A stretch of 33,272 nt of DNA from Bacilli bacterium (GCA_017534425.1 JAFXWB010000036.1:1-33272); one strand, 5' to 3'; shown: positions 22,821 to 30,495, counted from the first letter of the stretch. Made by a program: numbers and translations. The notes: generated from the sequence alone by a model not told the origin.

Positions 22821-23945
22821 ATGGATAAAAAGGTCAAAAATAAAAAACTAATATTATATACATCTTTAGAAATAATAGTTTTATTAATAATGACCGTAGT
22901 CGGAAACATGTGGGACTGGGTGAATATGCAGTTTCGCCCAGACCTCATTGCCACAGGCGGATTCTGGGAAGATACTATAATTAAATCCGTTTTATATTCG
23001 GGTTCATTAGTATTAGCTATATTATTAAAATTATCAAAACTAGAGTTAAAAGATAATAGATACGATGATTTATTAAATTTATATCATCAAAAATGGGATT
23101 TTAAGGAAAAGAATACTACTGCATTCAGTAAGTACATAGACAAGGAATTAAATCCACGCATCAAAAAAGAATACATAAGAACAATGCTTAATAGCAAATT
23201 ATTAAAGATACAAAAGCATGAAAAAGATGAGTGGCTAAGTGATTATTTTAAAGTAAAGGATCTATTGGAAGAAAATCCAGAATTTGATTACATGAACGCT
23301 TATCCGTTCTGTGATGAAGAATCAAAAAACTATTTTATCAAAAGAACAAGAATCGAGGCAATGCTTGAACCTGAGTTCTTAGATAAGCATTATTTGGAAA
23401 TTAGATGTAAATATCCAAGAGTATCAACAGTACAATTCGGATATTATTTAGATATAAGAAGAAATCGTGATGATCGTTATAAATTAGACAATGAAGTAGT
23501 AAAGGATGTATCAAAGCAAGCAGCTATAAAAGTTATATTTACATTCTTTATTAGTTTTTGTTTAACAATCATGATGTTGCAACCATCAACAAACGAACTA
23601 CTAGAACAAGCAAACGGATGGATAATTTTATTAATTAAATATATTATCAGAGTTACAATGATATGCTTGTCATTTGCTACTGGTTTGTGGACTGCAAAAA
23701 CAACATTCAACGATAACTACTTACTACCATTACTAAATAGAAATGACATACTAGATGACTTCGCGTTGTGGTTAGATGTAAACCCAGTCAAAGAACTTGG
23801 TGTATCAGCTATTAAAGAACAGGTAGAAAAAGAGATAAGGCTTGAATATGAAGAAAAGTTGAAAAATTCAATGTCCGATTATCAAAAGCAAGTACTTGAA
23901 AAGTATGAAAATTTAAAAAAGGAAGAAACTAAGGGGACAGCATAA
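22821..23945 (+). CDS. Large membrane protein with cytoplasmic domain, 374 aa
   Basis: Four hydrophobic segments are seen: about 10-28, 53-72, 233-256 and 265-292. Between the second and third lies a 160-residue charged soluble domain containing Trp, Tyr and Arg-rich stretches (FGYYLDIRRNRDDRYKL). The C-terminus is a coiled-coil tail. No enzymatic motif is visible. It is the last gene before attP, and its terminator overlaps its end. Genes next to attP in temperate phages are often lysogenic-conversion or exclusion genes, so this is an alternative to a release role. Confidence 0.62.
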   Translation: MDKKVKNKKLILYTSLEIIVLLIMTVVGNMWDWVNMQFRPDLIATGGFWEDTIIKSVLYSGSLVLAILLKLSKLELKDNRYDDLLNLYHQKWDFKEKNTTAFSKYIDKELNPRIKKEYIRTMLNSKLLKIQKHEKDEWLSDYFKVKDLLEENPEFDYMNAYPFCDEESKNYFIKRTRIEAMLEPEFLDKHYLEIRCKYPRVSTVQFGYYLDIRRNRDDRYKLDNEVVKDVSKQAAIKVIFTFFISFCLTIMMLQPSTNELLEQANGWIILLIKYIIRVTMICLSFATGLWTAKTTFNDNYLLPLLNRNDILDDFALWLDVNPVKELGVSAIKEQVEKEIRLEYEEKLKNSMSDYQKQVLEKYENLKKEETKGTA

Positions 23946-23957
23946 AGTCCCCTTTTT
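23931..23957 (+). terminator. Rho-independent terminator of the late operon
   Basis: AAGGGGAC (23931-23938) pairs perfectly with GTCCCCTT (23947-23954) and continues into a T-run. It overlaps the 3' end of the last late gene and marks the end of the rightward transcription unit. Confidence 0.85.
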
Positions 23958-23963
23958 CTTTTT

Positions 23964-23989
23964 GTGGTGTAATTTGTGGCGTATTTTTT
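23964..23989. repeat. Putative integrase arm-type sites, left pair
   Basis: GTGGTGTAATTT (from 23964) and GTGGCGTATTTTTT (from 23976) are repeated at a 12-bp step. The same motif at the same step occurs on the other side of the attP core (24193-24219), as expected for arm sites bound by the integrase N-terminal domain. Confidence 0.6.
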
Positions 23990-24117
23990 GCAATACAAAA
24001 TAAAAAGCATTAAAATAAATTAAACCGTTTTAAAATTAGTAACCAAAGATAAGATACTAATATAAACGATTTTAAACAATATAAATATAATAATAAAAAG
24101 TGTCAAACGATTATCTA

Positions 24118-24139
24118 TCGATTCCCCTCACTCGCTCCA
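24118..24139. other. attP: attP core: 3' end of a tRNA-Gly gene
   Basis: Bases 24118-24139 read as the T-loop, T-stem and acceptor end of a tRNA: TCGATTCCCC, then TCACTCGCTCCA with an encoded CCA. The ACTCGC acceptor strand with U discriminator fits tRNA-Gly. It lies beyond the 3' end of the integrase gene and is flanked by paired arm-type repeats. Integration here would restore the host tRNA 3' end, a common phage strategy. The 5' part of the tRNA is absent, so it is not a functional tRNA gene. Confidence 0.75.
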
Positions 24140-24148
24140 TGACAGTTT

Positions 24149-24178
24149 AAAGTGCTTGAAATATAAGCACTTTTTTAT
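24149..24178 (+). terminator. Hairpin terminator just downstream of attP core
   Basis: AAAGTGCTT (24149-24157) pairs perfectly with AAGCACTTT (24165-24173) with a 7-nt loop, followed by T residues. After integration it would lie directly behind the restored tRNA gene and could end its transcript. Confidence 0.75.
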
Positions 24179-24192
24179 TTTTTATAATTGTC

Positions 24193-24219
24193 GTGGTGTA
24201 TTTTTTGGTGTATTTTTGG
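24193..24219. repeat. Putative integrase arm-type sites, right pair
   Basis: GTGGTGTATTTTTT (from 24193) and TGGTGTATTTTTGG (from 24206) repeat at a 12-bp step and match the left pair. Looser TTTTTGGAAA repeats follow to about 24240. Confidence 0.62.
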
Positions 24220-24253
24220 AAATTTTTGGAAAAAATTGGACTTTTTAAGATGA

Positions 24254-24288
24254 ATAAAAACAAAAGAAGCGTGTATGCCACACGCTTC
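24254..24288 (-). terminator. Terminator of the integrase transcript
   Basis: GAAGCGTGT (24266-24274) and ACACGCTTC (24280-24288) form a perfect 9-bp stem with a 5-nt loop. On the minus strand it is followed by a T-rich tract (A-rich at 24254-24265 on the plus strand), so it ends leftward transcription from the integrase gene. Confidence 0.75.
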
Positions 24289-24335
24289 AAAATAGGAGAT
24301 TTATTCTTGGACTACTTAATGACACTTACATTATA

Positions 24336-25412
24336 TCATTTAATGTGTAAAATTTCTAATACTTGGCTTTCATCATCCTGGAACAAGTGCCAATAAATAT
24401 TCATAGTGGTTGATGCGTTTTTATGTCCTAATCTTTTTGATACAACCTTAATAGGAACGCCAGCTTTAATAAGATTAGTTGCGTGGCTATGCCTAAAACC
24501 ATATAAAACGATTTGTGGAAGATTCGAAACCTTTAAATGCAATTTTAACTTGCGGTTTAAATTTGACTCTCTAAACGCCTTATCCTTACCAAAGATAAAA
24601 TCATCAGGTTTATAATTTTTAACATGATCCTGAAGAAGCACAATGATGTCATGCGGCATTAATACCTTACGATTTGAATTTATGTTCTTGGGCGTTTGAA
24701 TTATATCACCCTTGCCGAGTTTGGATGTCATCGACTTATTAACGACTAAATAATCACCTTGAATGTCCTTAACTTGTAAGCATCTAAATTCATTAGGTCG
24801 CATACCAGAATAAGCAAAAGCATAAAAATAAAGCCAGTACTCATATTCACTTGGCTCATCCTTAATAAACGAATCTAAAAATTTATTTATTTGTTCCAAA
24901 GTTAAAACAGTGCGTTCATTAACGATTTTATTCATTGAAACATTTTCAAGTTCATCAAGTAAAGAATTATTGGAAATATATCCTTTATTTATGCCAAACT
25001 GCAGAAGCGCCCTAAATTCACCTATAACCATATTTGTGAAAGACTCTGAAAAGTCACATTTTACAAAATTATTCTTCCAGGTAAAAACATCATCATTTGA
25101 AAGATCGTTTAATTTTTTATTTTCAAATGTAGGAGCTACATGATTTTTATAACGGCGCTTAATACCATCGAGCGTTGTTATTTTTGTTTTATTCTTTTTA
25201 TATACAATATACAGGTTAAAAAGGTCAGAAACGGCGTAATTTTCAATTTTCTTTTTAGGGTTGAGTAAATTATCAATTTCGTTTTGCTCTGCCAAAATGG
25301 CTTCGGTTTTATAACTGAAGCCTCTTTTTTTTGCTCTTACTTTTTTATTATTTATTATTTTAGTAAATTCAAAGTACCAAGTACCGCGTTCCTTATCTTT
25401 ATATACTGGCAC
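24336..25412 (-). CDS. int: Tyrosine-family site-specific integrase, 358 aa
   Basis: It inserts the phage at the host attB and, with helper protein, excises it. The N-terminal ~55 residues are an arm-binding AP2-like domain (TWYFEFTKII.. KKRGFSYKTEA). Residues about 60-160 are the core-binding SAM-like domain, and about 165-358 the catalytic domain. Active-site residues are R205 (GMRPNE), R307 (GFRHSHA), H330 (RLGHKN) and the nucleophile Y340 (MNIYWHL). The first His of the usual HxxR box is Tyr304, a known variation. The attP with arm sites lies beyond its 3' end. The length is normal for phage integrases. Confidence 0.94.
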   Translation of the reverse strand: MPVYKDKERGTWYFEFTKIINNKKVRAKKRGFSYKTEAILAEQNEIDNLLNPKKKIENYAVSDLFNLYIVYKKNKTKITTLDGIKRRYKNHVAPTFENKKLNDLSNDDVFTWKNNFVKCDFSESFTNMVIGEFRALLQFGINKGYISNNSLLDELENVSMNKIVNERTVLTLEQINKFLDSFIKDEPSEYEYWLYFYAFAYSGMRPNEFRCLQVKDIQGDYLVVNKSMTSKLGKGDIIQTPKNINSNRKVLMPHDIIVLLQDHVKNYKPDDFIFGKDKAFRESNLNRKLKLHLKVSNLPQIVLYGFRHSHATNLIKAGVPIKVVSKRLGHKNASTTMNIYWHLFQDDESQVLEILHIK

Positions 25413-25428
25413 AATATCACCTCAAAAA

Positions 25429-25626
25429 TTATTCAACTAAAGCAAGGAAATAATCAGCACTAACCTTAAACAAATCACAATTAGCTTTTATTTCATCTTC
25501 AGTTAAAATAGCATCTTCCTTTAAAATTAAATTCGCACGTTCAGGTGATACACCAATTTTGCGAGCGTACTCTTCAATAGTTGCGATGTTATTCCTAATA
25601 CATAAAAATATAGCTCTATTTTTCAT
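25429..25626 (-). CDS. Small HTH protein, 65 aa
   Basis: A short helix-turn-helix protein (TIEEYARKIGVSPERANLIL, then a Cro/CI-like tail KVSADYFLAL) encoded between the repressor and integrase genes on the same strand. It may act as an excisionase/integration control protein or a second regulator. The C-terminal FKVSADYFL resembles the end of the XRE HTH domain in the neighbouring repressor. DNA binding is inferred from fold pattern; the exact role is unknown. Confidence 0.62.
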   Translation of the reverse strand: MKNRAIFLCIRNNIATIEEYARKIGVSPERANLILKEDAILTEDEIKANCDLFKVSADYFLALVE

Positions 25627-25633
25627 TTTTTAT

Positions 25634-25981
25634 TTATCCCCTTTTTTTAGATTTTAAATAGTCAACATAGTTAAAAATTTCTTGCATATCTTCAACGGTC
25701 AAACCTTTAGTAGCATCAAGTAGTTCATGCTGAACCTCAGTAATTGATCCATCGGCATCTGCCACTGTAATTGTTTGTAACTTTGGGTTGTCAGTTTTGC
25801 CAAGAAGATAATCAGTCGACACTTCGAAGAAATTTGCAAAATCAACTAAACTAGAAGCCGTTAAATTCCTTTTATTGTTTTCAATCATACAGATGTTAGC
25901 CTTAGTAGTATGCAATTTATCAGCCAGTTCTTGCTGGGTTAATTTTTTGCTTAATCGAAGCTCTTTAACTCTATTTTTCAT
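25634..25981 (-). CDS. CI-like phage repressor (XRE family), 115 aa
   Basis: Residues 1-60 are a typical XRE/Cro-CI helix-turn-helix: VKELRLSKKLTQQELADKLH, then TTKANICMIENNKRNL, then FFEVSTDYLLGKTDNP. Residues 65-115 form a short acidic C-terminal domain with a helix (LTVEDMQEIFNYVDYLKSK), probably for dimerisation. There is no LexA-type peptidase domain, so RecA-driven self-cleavage is not expected. ATG at 25981 is chosen because GGAGGTGAT precedes it on the minus strand; the longer frame to 26032 adds a hydrophobic run within the control region. It should silence the rightward early promoter. Confidence 0.85.
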   Translation of the reverse strand: MKNRVKELRLSKKLTQQELADKLHTTKANICMIENNKRNLTASSLVDFANFFEVSTDYLLGKTDNPKLQTITVADADGSITEVQHELLDATKGLTVEDMQEIFNYVDYLKSKKRG

Positions 25982-26042
25982 ATCATCACCTCCGAAAGCA
26001 AAAAAGATAACACAAAATAATAAAAATATCAAAAAGTTTCAA

Positions 26043-26048
26043 ATTATA
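26043..26048 (-). promoter_or_regulatory. -10 candidate for the repressor/integrase transcript
   Basis: On the minus strand this is TATAAT, about 65 nt upstream of the repressor start. No good -35 is visible at the right distance, so the promoter call is tentative. Confidence 0.35.
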
Positions 26049-26078
26049 ATAACACAATGATATAAAAAATTAAAAAAA

Positions 26079-26084
26079 GTTAAC
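26079..26084. promoter_or_regulatory. Operator candidate (single GTTAAC)
   Basis: A palindromic GTTAAC lies just upstream of the rightward -35. It matches the half-sites of the paired operators at 26141-26157 and 26521-26537. Confidence 0.4.
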
Positions 26085-26102
26085 AAAAAATAAACTTTAC
26101 TA

Positions 26103-26131
26103 TTGATTTTTATTTTTTAAGGGTGTACTAT
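26103..26131 (+). promoter_or_regulatory. Rightward early promoter
   Basis: TTGATT (26103-26108), then a 17-bp spacer, then TACTAT (26126-26131). It lies between the divergent repressor and Cro-like genes and is flanked by GTTAAC sites, the expected place for the lytic early promoter. Confidence 0.55.
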
Positions 26132-26140
26132 ATAAGAGAA

Positions 26141-26157
26141 GTTAACAAAGAGTTAAC
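26141..26157. promoter_or_regulatory. Operator candidate: GTTAAC-N5-GTTAAC
   Basis: Two GTTAAC palindromes with centres 11 bp apart lie just downstream of the rightward promoter, on the same helix face. Binding here by the CI- or Cro-like protein would block early transcription. The same arrangement recurs at 26521-26537. Confidence 0.5.
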
Positions 26158-26173
26158 CAAAGGAGGAATACAA

Positions 26174-26314
26174 ATGAAACAATTTAGATATGTAATTAAT
26201 GGAATACCAGAACAATGGCAAGATGCAAGAAGCGTTCCAGTATGCTTGATGAACATTAAAGCAGAAAGATATACAAGAATGTATGGAAGAAATTGGAACA
26301 TCGAATATAGATAA
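26174..26314 (+). CDS. Small early protein, 46 aa
   Basis: This is the first gene of the rightward early operon. The start is ATG 26174, set by AAAGGAGGA; a longer frame from 26123 would begin within the promoter and operator. The protein is short and basic, with a few aromatic residues (RYTRMYGRNWNIEYR). No motif or family is recognised. Confidence 0.6.
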   Translation: MKQFRYVINGIPEQWQDARSVPVCLMNIKAERYTRMYGRNWNIEYR

Positions 26315-26328
26315 AAGGAGGTAATAAA

Positions 26329-26532
26329 ATGGATGCAGAAAAGAAACTAAAAGATTATATCGAGCTACATGGAATTAAAAGTCAATTCATTTGTGATAAG
26401 ACAGGCATTACAAAAGTAGCAATGTCAAACATCCTAAACGGAAAAAGAAAGTTAACAGCAAATGAATTATTGCTAATTTCAAAAGCAATTGATCTACCAC
26501 TTAATTTTTTTACTCAAGAAGTTAACAATTAG
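26329..26532 (+). CDS. Cro-like HTH regulator, 67 aa
   Basis: A single XRE-type helix-turn-helix domain fills the protein: LKDYIELHGIKSQFICDKTG, then ITKVAMSNILNGKRKLT, then LLLISKAIDLPLNFFTQ. The size, its position as an early rightward gene opposite the repressor and its good SD (AAAGGAGG) fit the Cro role of shutting off the repressor. Its last codons contain one half of a GTTAAC pair, so it may be autoregulated. Confidence 0.75.
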   Translation: MDAEKKLKDYIELHGIKSQFICDKTGITKVAMSNILNGKRKLTANELLLISKAIDLPLNFFTQEVNN

Positions 26533-26537
26533 TTAAC
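26521..26537. promoter_or_regulatory. Second GTTAAC-N5-GTTAAC site
   Basis: Same half-sites and same 11-bp step as 26141-26157. It covers the stop of the Cro-like gene and the region just before the SD of the next gene. It may be a second operator or roadblock. Confidence 0.45.
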
Positions 26538-26550
26538 GAGGTGAATGGAA

Positions 26551-26751
26551 ATGAATGAAAAACAAATGAACATATTACTACAAAAGAAATATTGGCACTT
26601 AGAAGATATATGCATCTTCTTTGGATGCGGAAGAAATAAGGCTAGTCAAATCAGACAAAAAGCAATCAAAGACTTTAATGGATTTGAGCCGATATTCCCG
26701 CAACGTGTAAAAAGGGATTCAGTGCTAAAAGCAATGAATATAGATATTTAA
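26551..26751 (+). CDS. Small HTH/excisionase-like DNA-binding protein, 66 aa
   Basis: ATG 26551 is chosen because GAGGTG lies 7 nt upstream; the ATG at 26545 is too close to it. The segment WHLEDICIFFGCGRNKASQI then RQKAIKDF reads like a winged-helix/MerR-type DNA-binding domain, and the C-terminus (RVKRDSVLKAMNID) fits excisionase-like proteins that read an arrangement of sites. It might be the directionality factor for the integrase, but an early regulator role is equally possible. Confidence 0.6.
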   Translation: MNEKQMNILLQKKYWHLEDICIFFGCGRNKASQIRQKAIKDFNGFEPIFPQRVKRDSVLKAMNIDI

Positions 26752-26771
26752 TAAGAAAGGAAAAAAGGGGA

Positions 26772-28838
26772 ATGATTAAAGAATTAAGTATTAAGAGTTT
26801 TAGAAACTTAAAAGAGTTAAAAATCAATTTAGCTCAAACAACAATAATCACAGGTCAAAACGAGCTTGGCAAATCAAATGCTTTAAATGCTCTTATGTGG
26901 TTATTAACAGGAACAATCCTAACTGACAAGTGGGGTTCAGGTGAAAACGACATCGACTCAATAGTTCCAAAGGATGCAACAAGAGGAATTAATCCAGAGG
27001 TTGAAATCACACTTGAAACCGGAACAACATTCAGTAAAAAGTACATCACAAAATATAGCAAGGATGGAAGCAAGGTCATAGGACACACTACTGAATTTTA
27101 CATTAATAATGTCGTTTGTAAAAATGAAAACGAATTCAAAGATGCCTTATATCCAATGCTAAAATACACGCCAGGATTAAAAACAAAGGATGTAAACGAA
27201 TTAAGATTATTTACTGATCCTTTATACGCATTACAAAAACTAGATGCAAAGCAGCTAAGACAGTTATTAGTTGACTTAGGATGCAGCGTATCAGATGAAG
27301 AACTATACACTAAGGGATTTGAAGATTTAAGACCTTATGGCGGCAAGTACATGGGTAAATGGAGCGTACTAAGAAAAGACCTAAAAGACAAAACAAATGT
27401 TTTAACAAAAGACATTGAAGCACTACAAGCAAAATTGGAAACAGTACAAACTGCTGAAGCATTTGATGAAACAACCTTAAAAGAATTAAATAAGAATCTT
27501 GAAGATCTAATCGGTAAAAAGGCAAACATTAGAGCTTTAAACAATAATCCAGAGATTAACGAGCTTGAAACAAAAATAGCGGTTTTAAACAACACTATTT
27601 CAAACAAGATAGCAAATCATACAAGTGATTTAATCAAAGAGAAATTAAACCTTAAAGCCAAACGCCAGGAAGCACTTGATAAATTAAACAATGATGAAAA
27701 TAGTAAGTTAAAACCAATTCAAGAAGAATTAAACAAGGTTAACAATGAAATAGCATCATTAAGCTCATCAATGCGAGCATATCAGCAAGCACATGACAAC
27801 AACTCACAATTAGCAAAGTCATACATCGAACTTGGAAAATCAAACCAAGAGAGAAAAAACACGCTTGCTATTAGATTAGATTCAGTAAGAAACGATGAAT
27901 ACAAAGGCAAAGTAAAATGCCCTTACTGTGGCGGTGAATTTGCAGACAGTAAAGACAAAGAACAAGAGTTCTTAAAACATCAGCAAGAAGAAATCGAAAG
28001 CATCTTAAATGAAATTAACAAATGCGATGCTAACAATGAAAAATACAAGGATGAGTATAATAAATACTCACAATTAAAGCGTGAAGCTAGTGAGCAATTA
28101 TTAATCGCAAACAACAAGATGTCAGAGCTTAACAATAAGGCCATAGACCTACAAGGACAAATTAACAAAGTTAATGCTGAACCAGTAGACATGACCGAGA
28201 TAAATAAGATAGATGCTGAAATTCAAGCATTAGAAATGAAACAACCTGATGTATCAGAAGAAACAAAACAATTAAACGAATTACAAACAAAGTTATTCGG
28301 TTTAAAGAACTCTAGTGAAGCATTAATCCAGGATGAAATAAATAAAATAGATATCAAGATTAATGAAACAAGAGAACAGATCCAACAAGAAATAGTAAAC
28401 AAGTCAAAGTTTAATGAAAGATTAGAGTATCAAAAGAAACTTGAAGAAACTCAAAAAGCATTAAACGATAACGAGTACTTACTAGGAAAAGTTAATGCCT
28501 TAATTTACAAGATGATATCAATGGTAAATGAAAAGGCGACTGAGATAACAGGATTAAAGTTCGTAATGCTAGAAGAAAACATCTCAAACGATGGTGTAAA
28601 GGAAGTATGCTATGCAACAATAGATAACATACCATTTAAAGACATCAACACAGCCAAGAAATTAAAATATGGCATCAGCTTTATAGAAAGATTAAAAAAG
28701 ATTTTAGGTGCAAACGATATGCCAATCCTAGCCGACCGCATGGAGGGTATCGATGACATTAACAAAATCAAAGAATTAACTAAAGAACAGTTGGTATGTA
28801 CTAGAGTATCAACTGAAAAACAAATAACAATAATTTAA
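26772..28838 (+). CDS. SbcC/Rad50-like AAA ATPase with zinc-hook motif, 688 aa
   Basis: An SMC-type ATPase split by a long coiled coil. The N-terminal Walker A is GQNELGKS (residues 28-35), after the RecF-like start LSIKSFRNLKELKINL. A central CPYC (383-386, followed by GGEF) sits at the coiled-coil turn like a zinc hook. The C-terminal lobe has a signature-like region (NTAKKLKYGISFIERL) and a Walker B-like MPILADRMEGID near residue 650; the usual Glu after the Walker B Asp is replaced by Arg (ADR). Phages often encode such proteins beside RecT-type annealases for DNA recombination. No partner SbcD nuclease is visible; the MBL-fold gene nearby could be the nuclease (inference). Confidence 0.85.
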   Translation: MIKELSIKSFRNLKELKINLAQTTIITGQNELGKSNALNALMWLLTGTILTDKWGSGENDIDSIVPKDATRGINPEVEITLETGTTFSKKYITKYSKDGSKVIGHTTEFYINNVVCKNENEFKDALYPMLKYTPGLKTKDVNELRLFTDPLYALQKLDAKQLRQLLVDLGCSVSDEELYTKGFEDLRPYGGKYMGKWSVLRKDLKDKTNVLTKDIEALQAKLETVQTAEAFDETTLKELNKNLEDLIGKKANIRALNNNPEINELETKIAVLNNTISNKIANHTSDLIKEKLNLKAKRQEALDKLNNDENSKLKPIQEELNKVNNEIASLSSSMRAYQQAHDNNSQLAKSYIELGKSNQERKNTLAIRLDSVRNDEYKGKVKCPYCGGEFADSKDKEQEFLKHQQEEIESILNEINKCDANNEKYKDEYNKYSQLKREASEQLLIANNKMSELNNKAIDLQGQINKVNAEPVDMTEINKIDAEIQALEMKQPDVSEETKQLNELQTKLFGLKNSSEALIQDEINKIDIKINETREQIQQEIVNKSKFNERLEYQKKLEETQKALNDNEYLLGKVNALIYKMISMVNEKATEITGLKFVMLEENISNDGVKEVCYATIDNIPFKDINTAKKLKYGISFIERLKKILGANDMPILADRMEGIDDINKIKELTKEQLVCTRVSTEKQITII

Positions 28839-28853
28839 AAGGGGATAAGAAAA

Positions 28854-29831
28854 ATGGAAAATAATAATTTATTTGAACAAGCCACACAGGCACAACTTAA
28901 GAAATTAATGGATTTAGGCTACACTGGGGACATGAACCTAACAAAGGCGGAAGCATCAGAGATTATTTCTGACATGTTAAACCGAATGGGAGGCAATACC
29001 TACGGCAACAATTATAAACAACAACCACAATATGACAATTTCAATAGCTCATCAGTACAACCACCAAAGAGCCAACCAAAGCAAGAACAAGTACAAAATC
29101 AAGTATCAAATGTTAATTCAGTAAAAGGAAACAATATGCTAGATTATTCAATTCAAACAAGAACAGGGGAAACATTAACACTAGATCCTCAAACAGTAGA
29201 CTCTTATGTGTGCAAAGATTTAACACCTACAGAATTCAACTACTTCTTTAGTGTATGTAAGACATACGAATTAAATCCATTTTTAAAAGACATATACGCA
29301 ATTAAATTTGGAAACCAACCTGCAACATTTATCATTGATTACAAAGTAATGCAACAAGCTGCAGATAATAGTCCAGTATTCGATGGATTAAAAGTCGGAG
29401 TAGTATATCTAGATAAAAATGGAATACCGCAAGAAAGAGATGGCGCGTATATTCTTCCTGGTGAAACATTAATAGCTGGATGGTGTGATGTTTTTAGAAA
29501 AGATAGAACACACGCAAATAGAACATACGCATTATATTCAGAGAATGTGAAATACAACAACAAAGGCGAAATAAATACCAACTGGGCAAACAAGCCAGTA
29601 TTTATGTGTGTAAAAGTAGCTAAAGCTCAAGCATTAAGAGAAACATTCCCTAATATGTTTAGTAACAATACATACACAGTTGATGAAATGACTGAGTTTG
29701 ATGAGTCAAATGTTATCGATGCCGAAGTTAAAAATAAAAATAATACTGAAGTAAAAGAAGAACAAAAGAAAAAGACAGCATCAAAGAAAGCAGCTCCAGA
29801 CAGTGAAGAATGGTTAAACGATAATGACTAA
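28854..29831 (+). CDS. bet: RecT/Bet-family single-strand annealing protein, 325 aa
   Basis: It anneals complementary DNA strands during phage recombination and replication. The core (about residues 95-275) has the Bet/RecT family pattern: TPTEFNYFFSVCKTYELNPF, then DIYAIKF, then ATFIIDYKVMQQAADNS, then AGWCDVFRK, and NKPVFMCVKVAKAQALRETF. The N-terminal 95 residues hold a helical segment and a Gln/Asn/Ser-rich linker, and the C-terminus is a charged, disordered tail. It overlaps the MBL gene by 8 nt, so the two are probably co-translated. Confidence 0.88.
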   Translation: MENNNLFEQATQAQLKKLMDLGYTGDMNLTKAEASEIISDMLNRMGGNTYGNNYKQQPQYDNFNSSSVQPPKSQPKQEQVQNQVSNVNSVKGNNMLDYSIQTRTGETLTLDPQTVDSYVCKDLTPTEFNYFFSVCKTYELNPFLKDIYAIKFGNQPATFIIDYKVMQQAADNSPVFDGLKVGVVYLDKNGIPQERDGAYILPGETLIAGWCDVFRKDRTHANRTYALYSENVKYNNKGEINTNWANKPVFMCVKVAKAQALRETFPNMFSNNTYTVDEMTEFDESNVIDAEVKNKNNTEVKEEQKKKTASKKAAPDSEEWLNDND

Positions 29832-30495
29832 CCTTAAATGCCTTGCGACAGGATCAAGTGGTAATTGTTACATCTTACAAATAGATGACACCACTTGCAT
29901 CCTAGATGCAGGATGTGACTGGAACAAACTCACATCAAATGTAAATTTAAACAATGTAGAATTCGCCTACATATCACATGAACATAAAGATCACTCGTTA
30001 AATTATAAAAAATTGCTTTTAAGAGGGGTTAAATGCTTTGATGGTATAACAACCCACAATTTAAAGAAAAAACAAATTAAAGGGCAATTACAAGCGTTTT
30101 GGATACCAATTTTACATGGTGCAACTAATAATTGTGCGTTAATTTTAAAAAATAATGAAGAATGTGTACTTTATGCAACTGATTTTAATATATGCGAATA
30201 TGACTTATCAGAGTTTAAATTTACAAGGGTAATAGTTGAATGCAACTACCTTGAAGAAAGAGTCAAAGGACACAACGATGTCAAGACTTTGCGACAAATC
30301 AATACTCACATGGGACTTGATGGTTTAAAGATATTCCTTGACTCGCTAGATTTAAGCAAATGCCAGGAAATAGACCTAATACACTTGTCAAGTGACTATG
30401 GTGACAAAATAATGATGGGTAGTAGCATCTATTCAAAATACAAAATTAAAACTGGGGTATGCTTAAAATTTGGAGGTATTGAATATTATGGCTGA
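29824..30495 (+). CDS. MBL-fold metallo-hydrolase, 223 aa
   Basis: It has the HxHxDH motif as SHEHKDH (H52, H54, D56, H57), a further His at 98 (ILHGA) and the bridging Asp at 120 (LYATDFN), enough for a two-metal site. The N-terminus CLATGSSGNCYIL is typical of the YycJ-like subgroup of phosphodiesterases or nucleases. It sits between the RecT-like gene and the replication gene and overlaps both, so a role as nuclease partner of the annealase is plausible. The substrate is not determinable here. The start overlaps the RecT-like stop and lacks its own SD. Confidence 0.85.
   Translation: MTNLKCLATGSSGNCYILQIDDTTCILDAGCDWNKLTSNVNLNNVEFAYISHEHKDHSLNYKKLLLRGVKCFDGITTHNLKKKQIKGQLQAFWIPILHGATNNCALILKNNEECVLYATDFNICEYDLSEFKFTRVIVECNYLEERVKGHNDVKTLRQINTHMGLDGLKIFLDSLDLSKCQEIDLIHLSSDYGDKIMMGSSIYSKYKIKTGVCLKFGGIEYYG

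Noticed and set aside
24118-24139. Functional phage-encoded tRNA gene
   Set aside because: Only the 3' end of a tRNA is present; no D-arm or anticodon arm can be drawn upstream. It is the attP core.
24193-24396. 67-aa plus-strand frame across the attP arm and integrase terminator
   Set aside because: It overlaps the arm repeats, the integrase terminator and the integrase 3' end, and has no SD.
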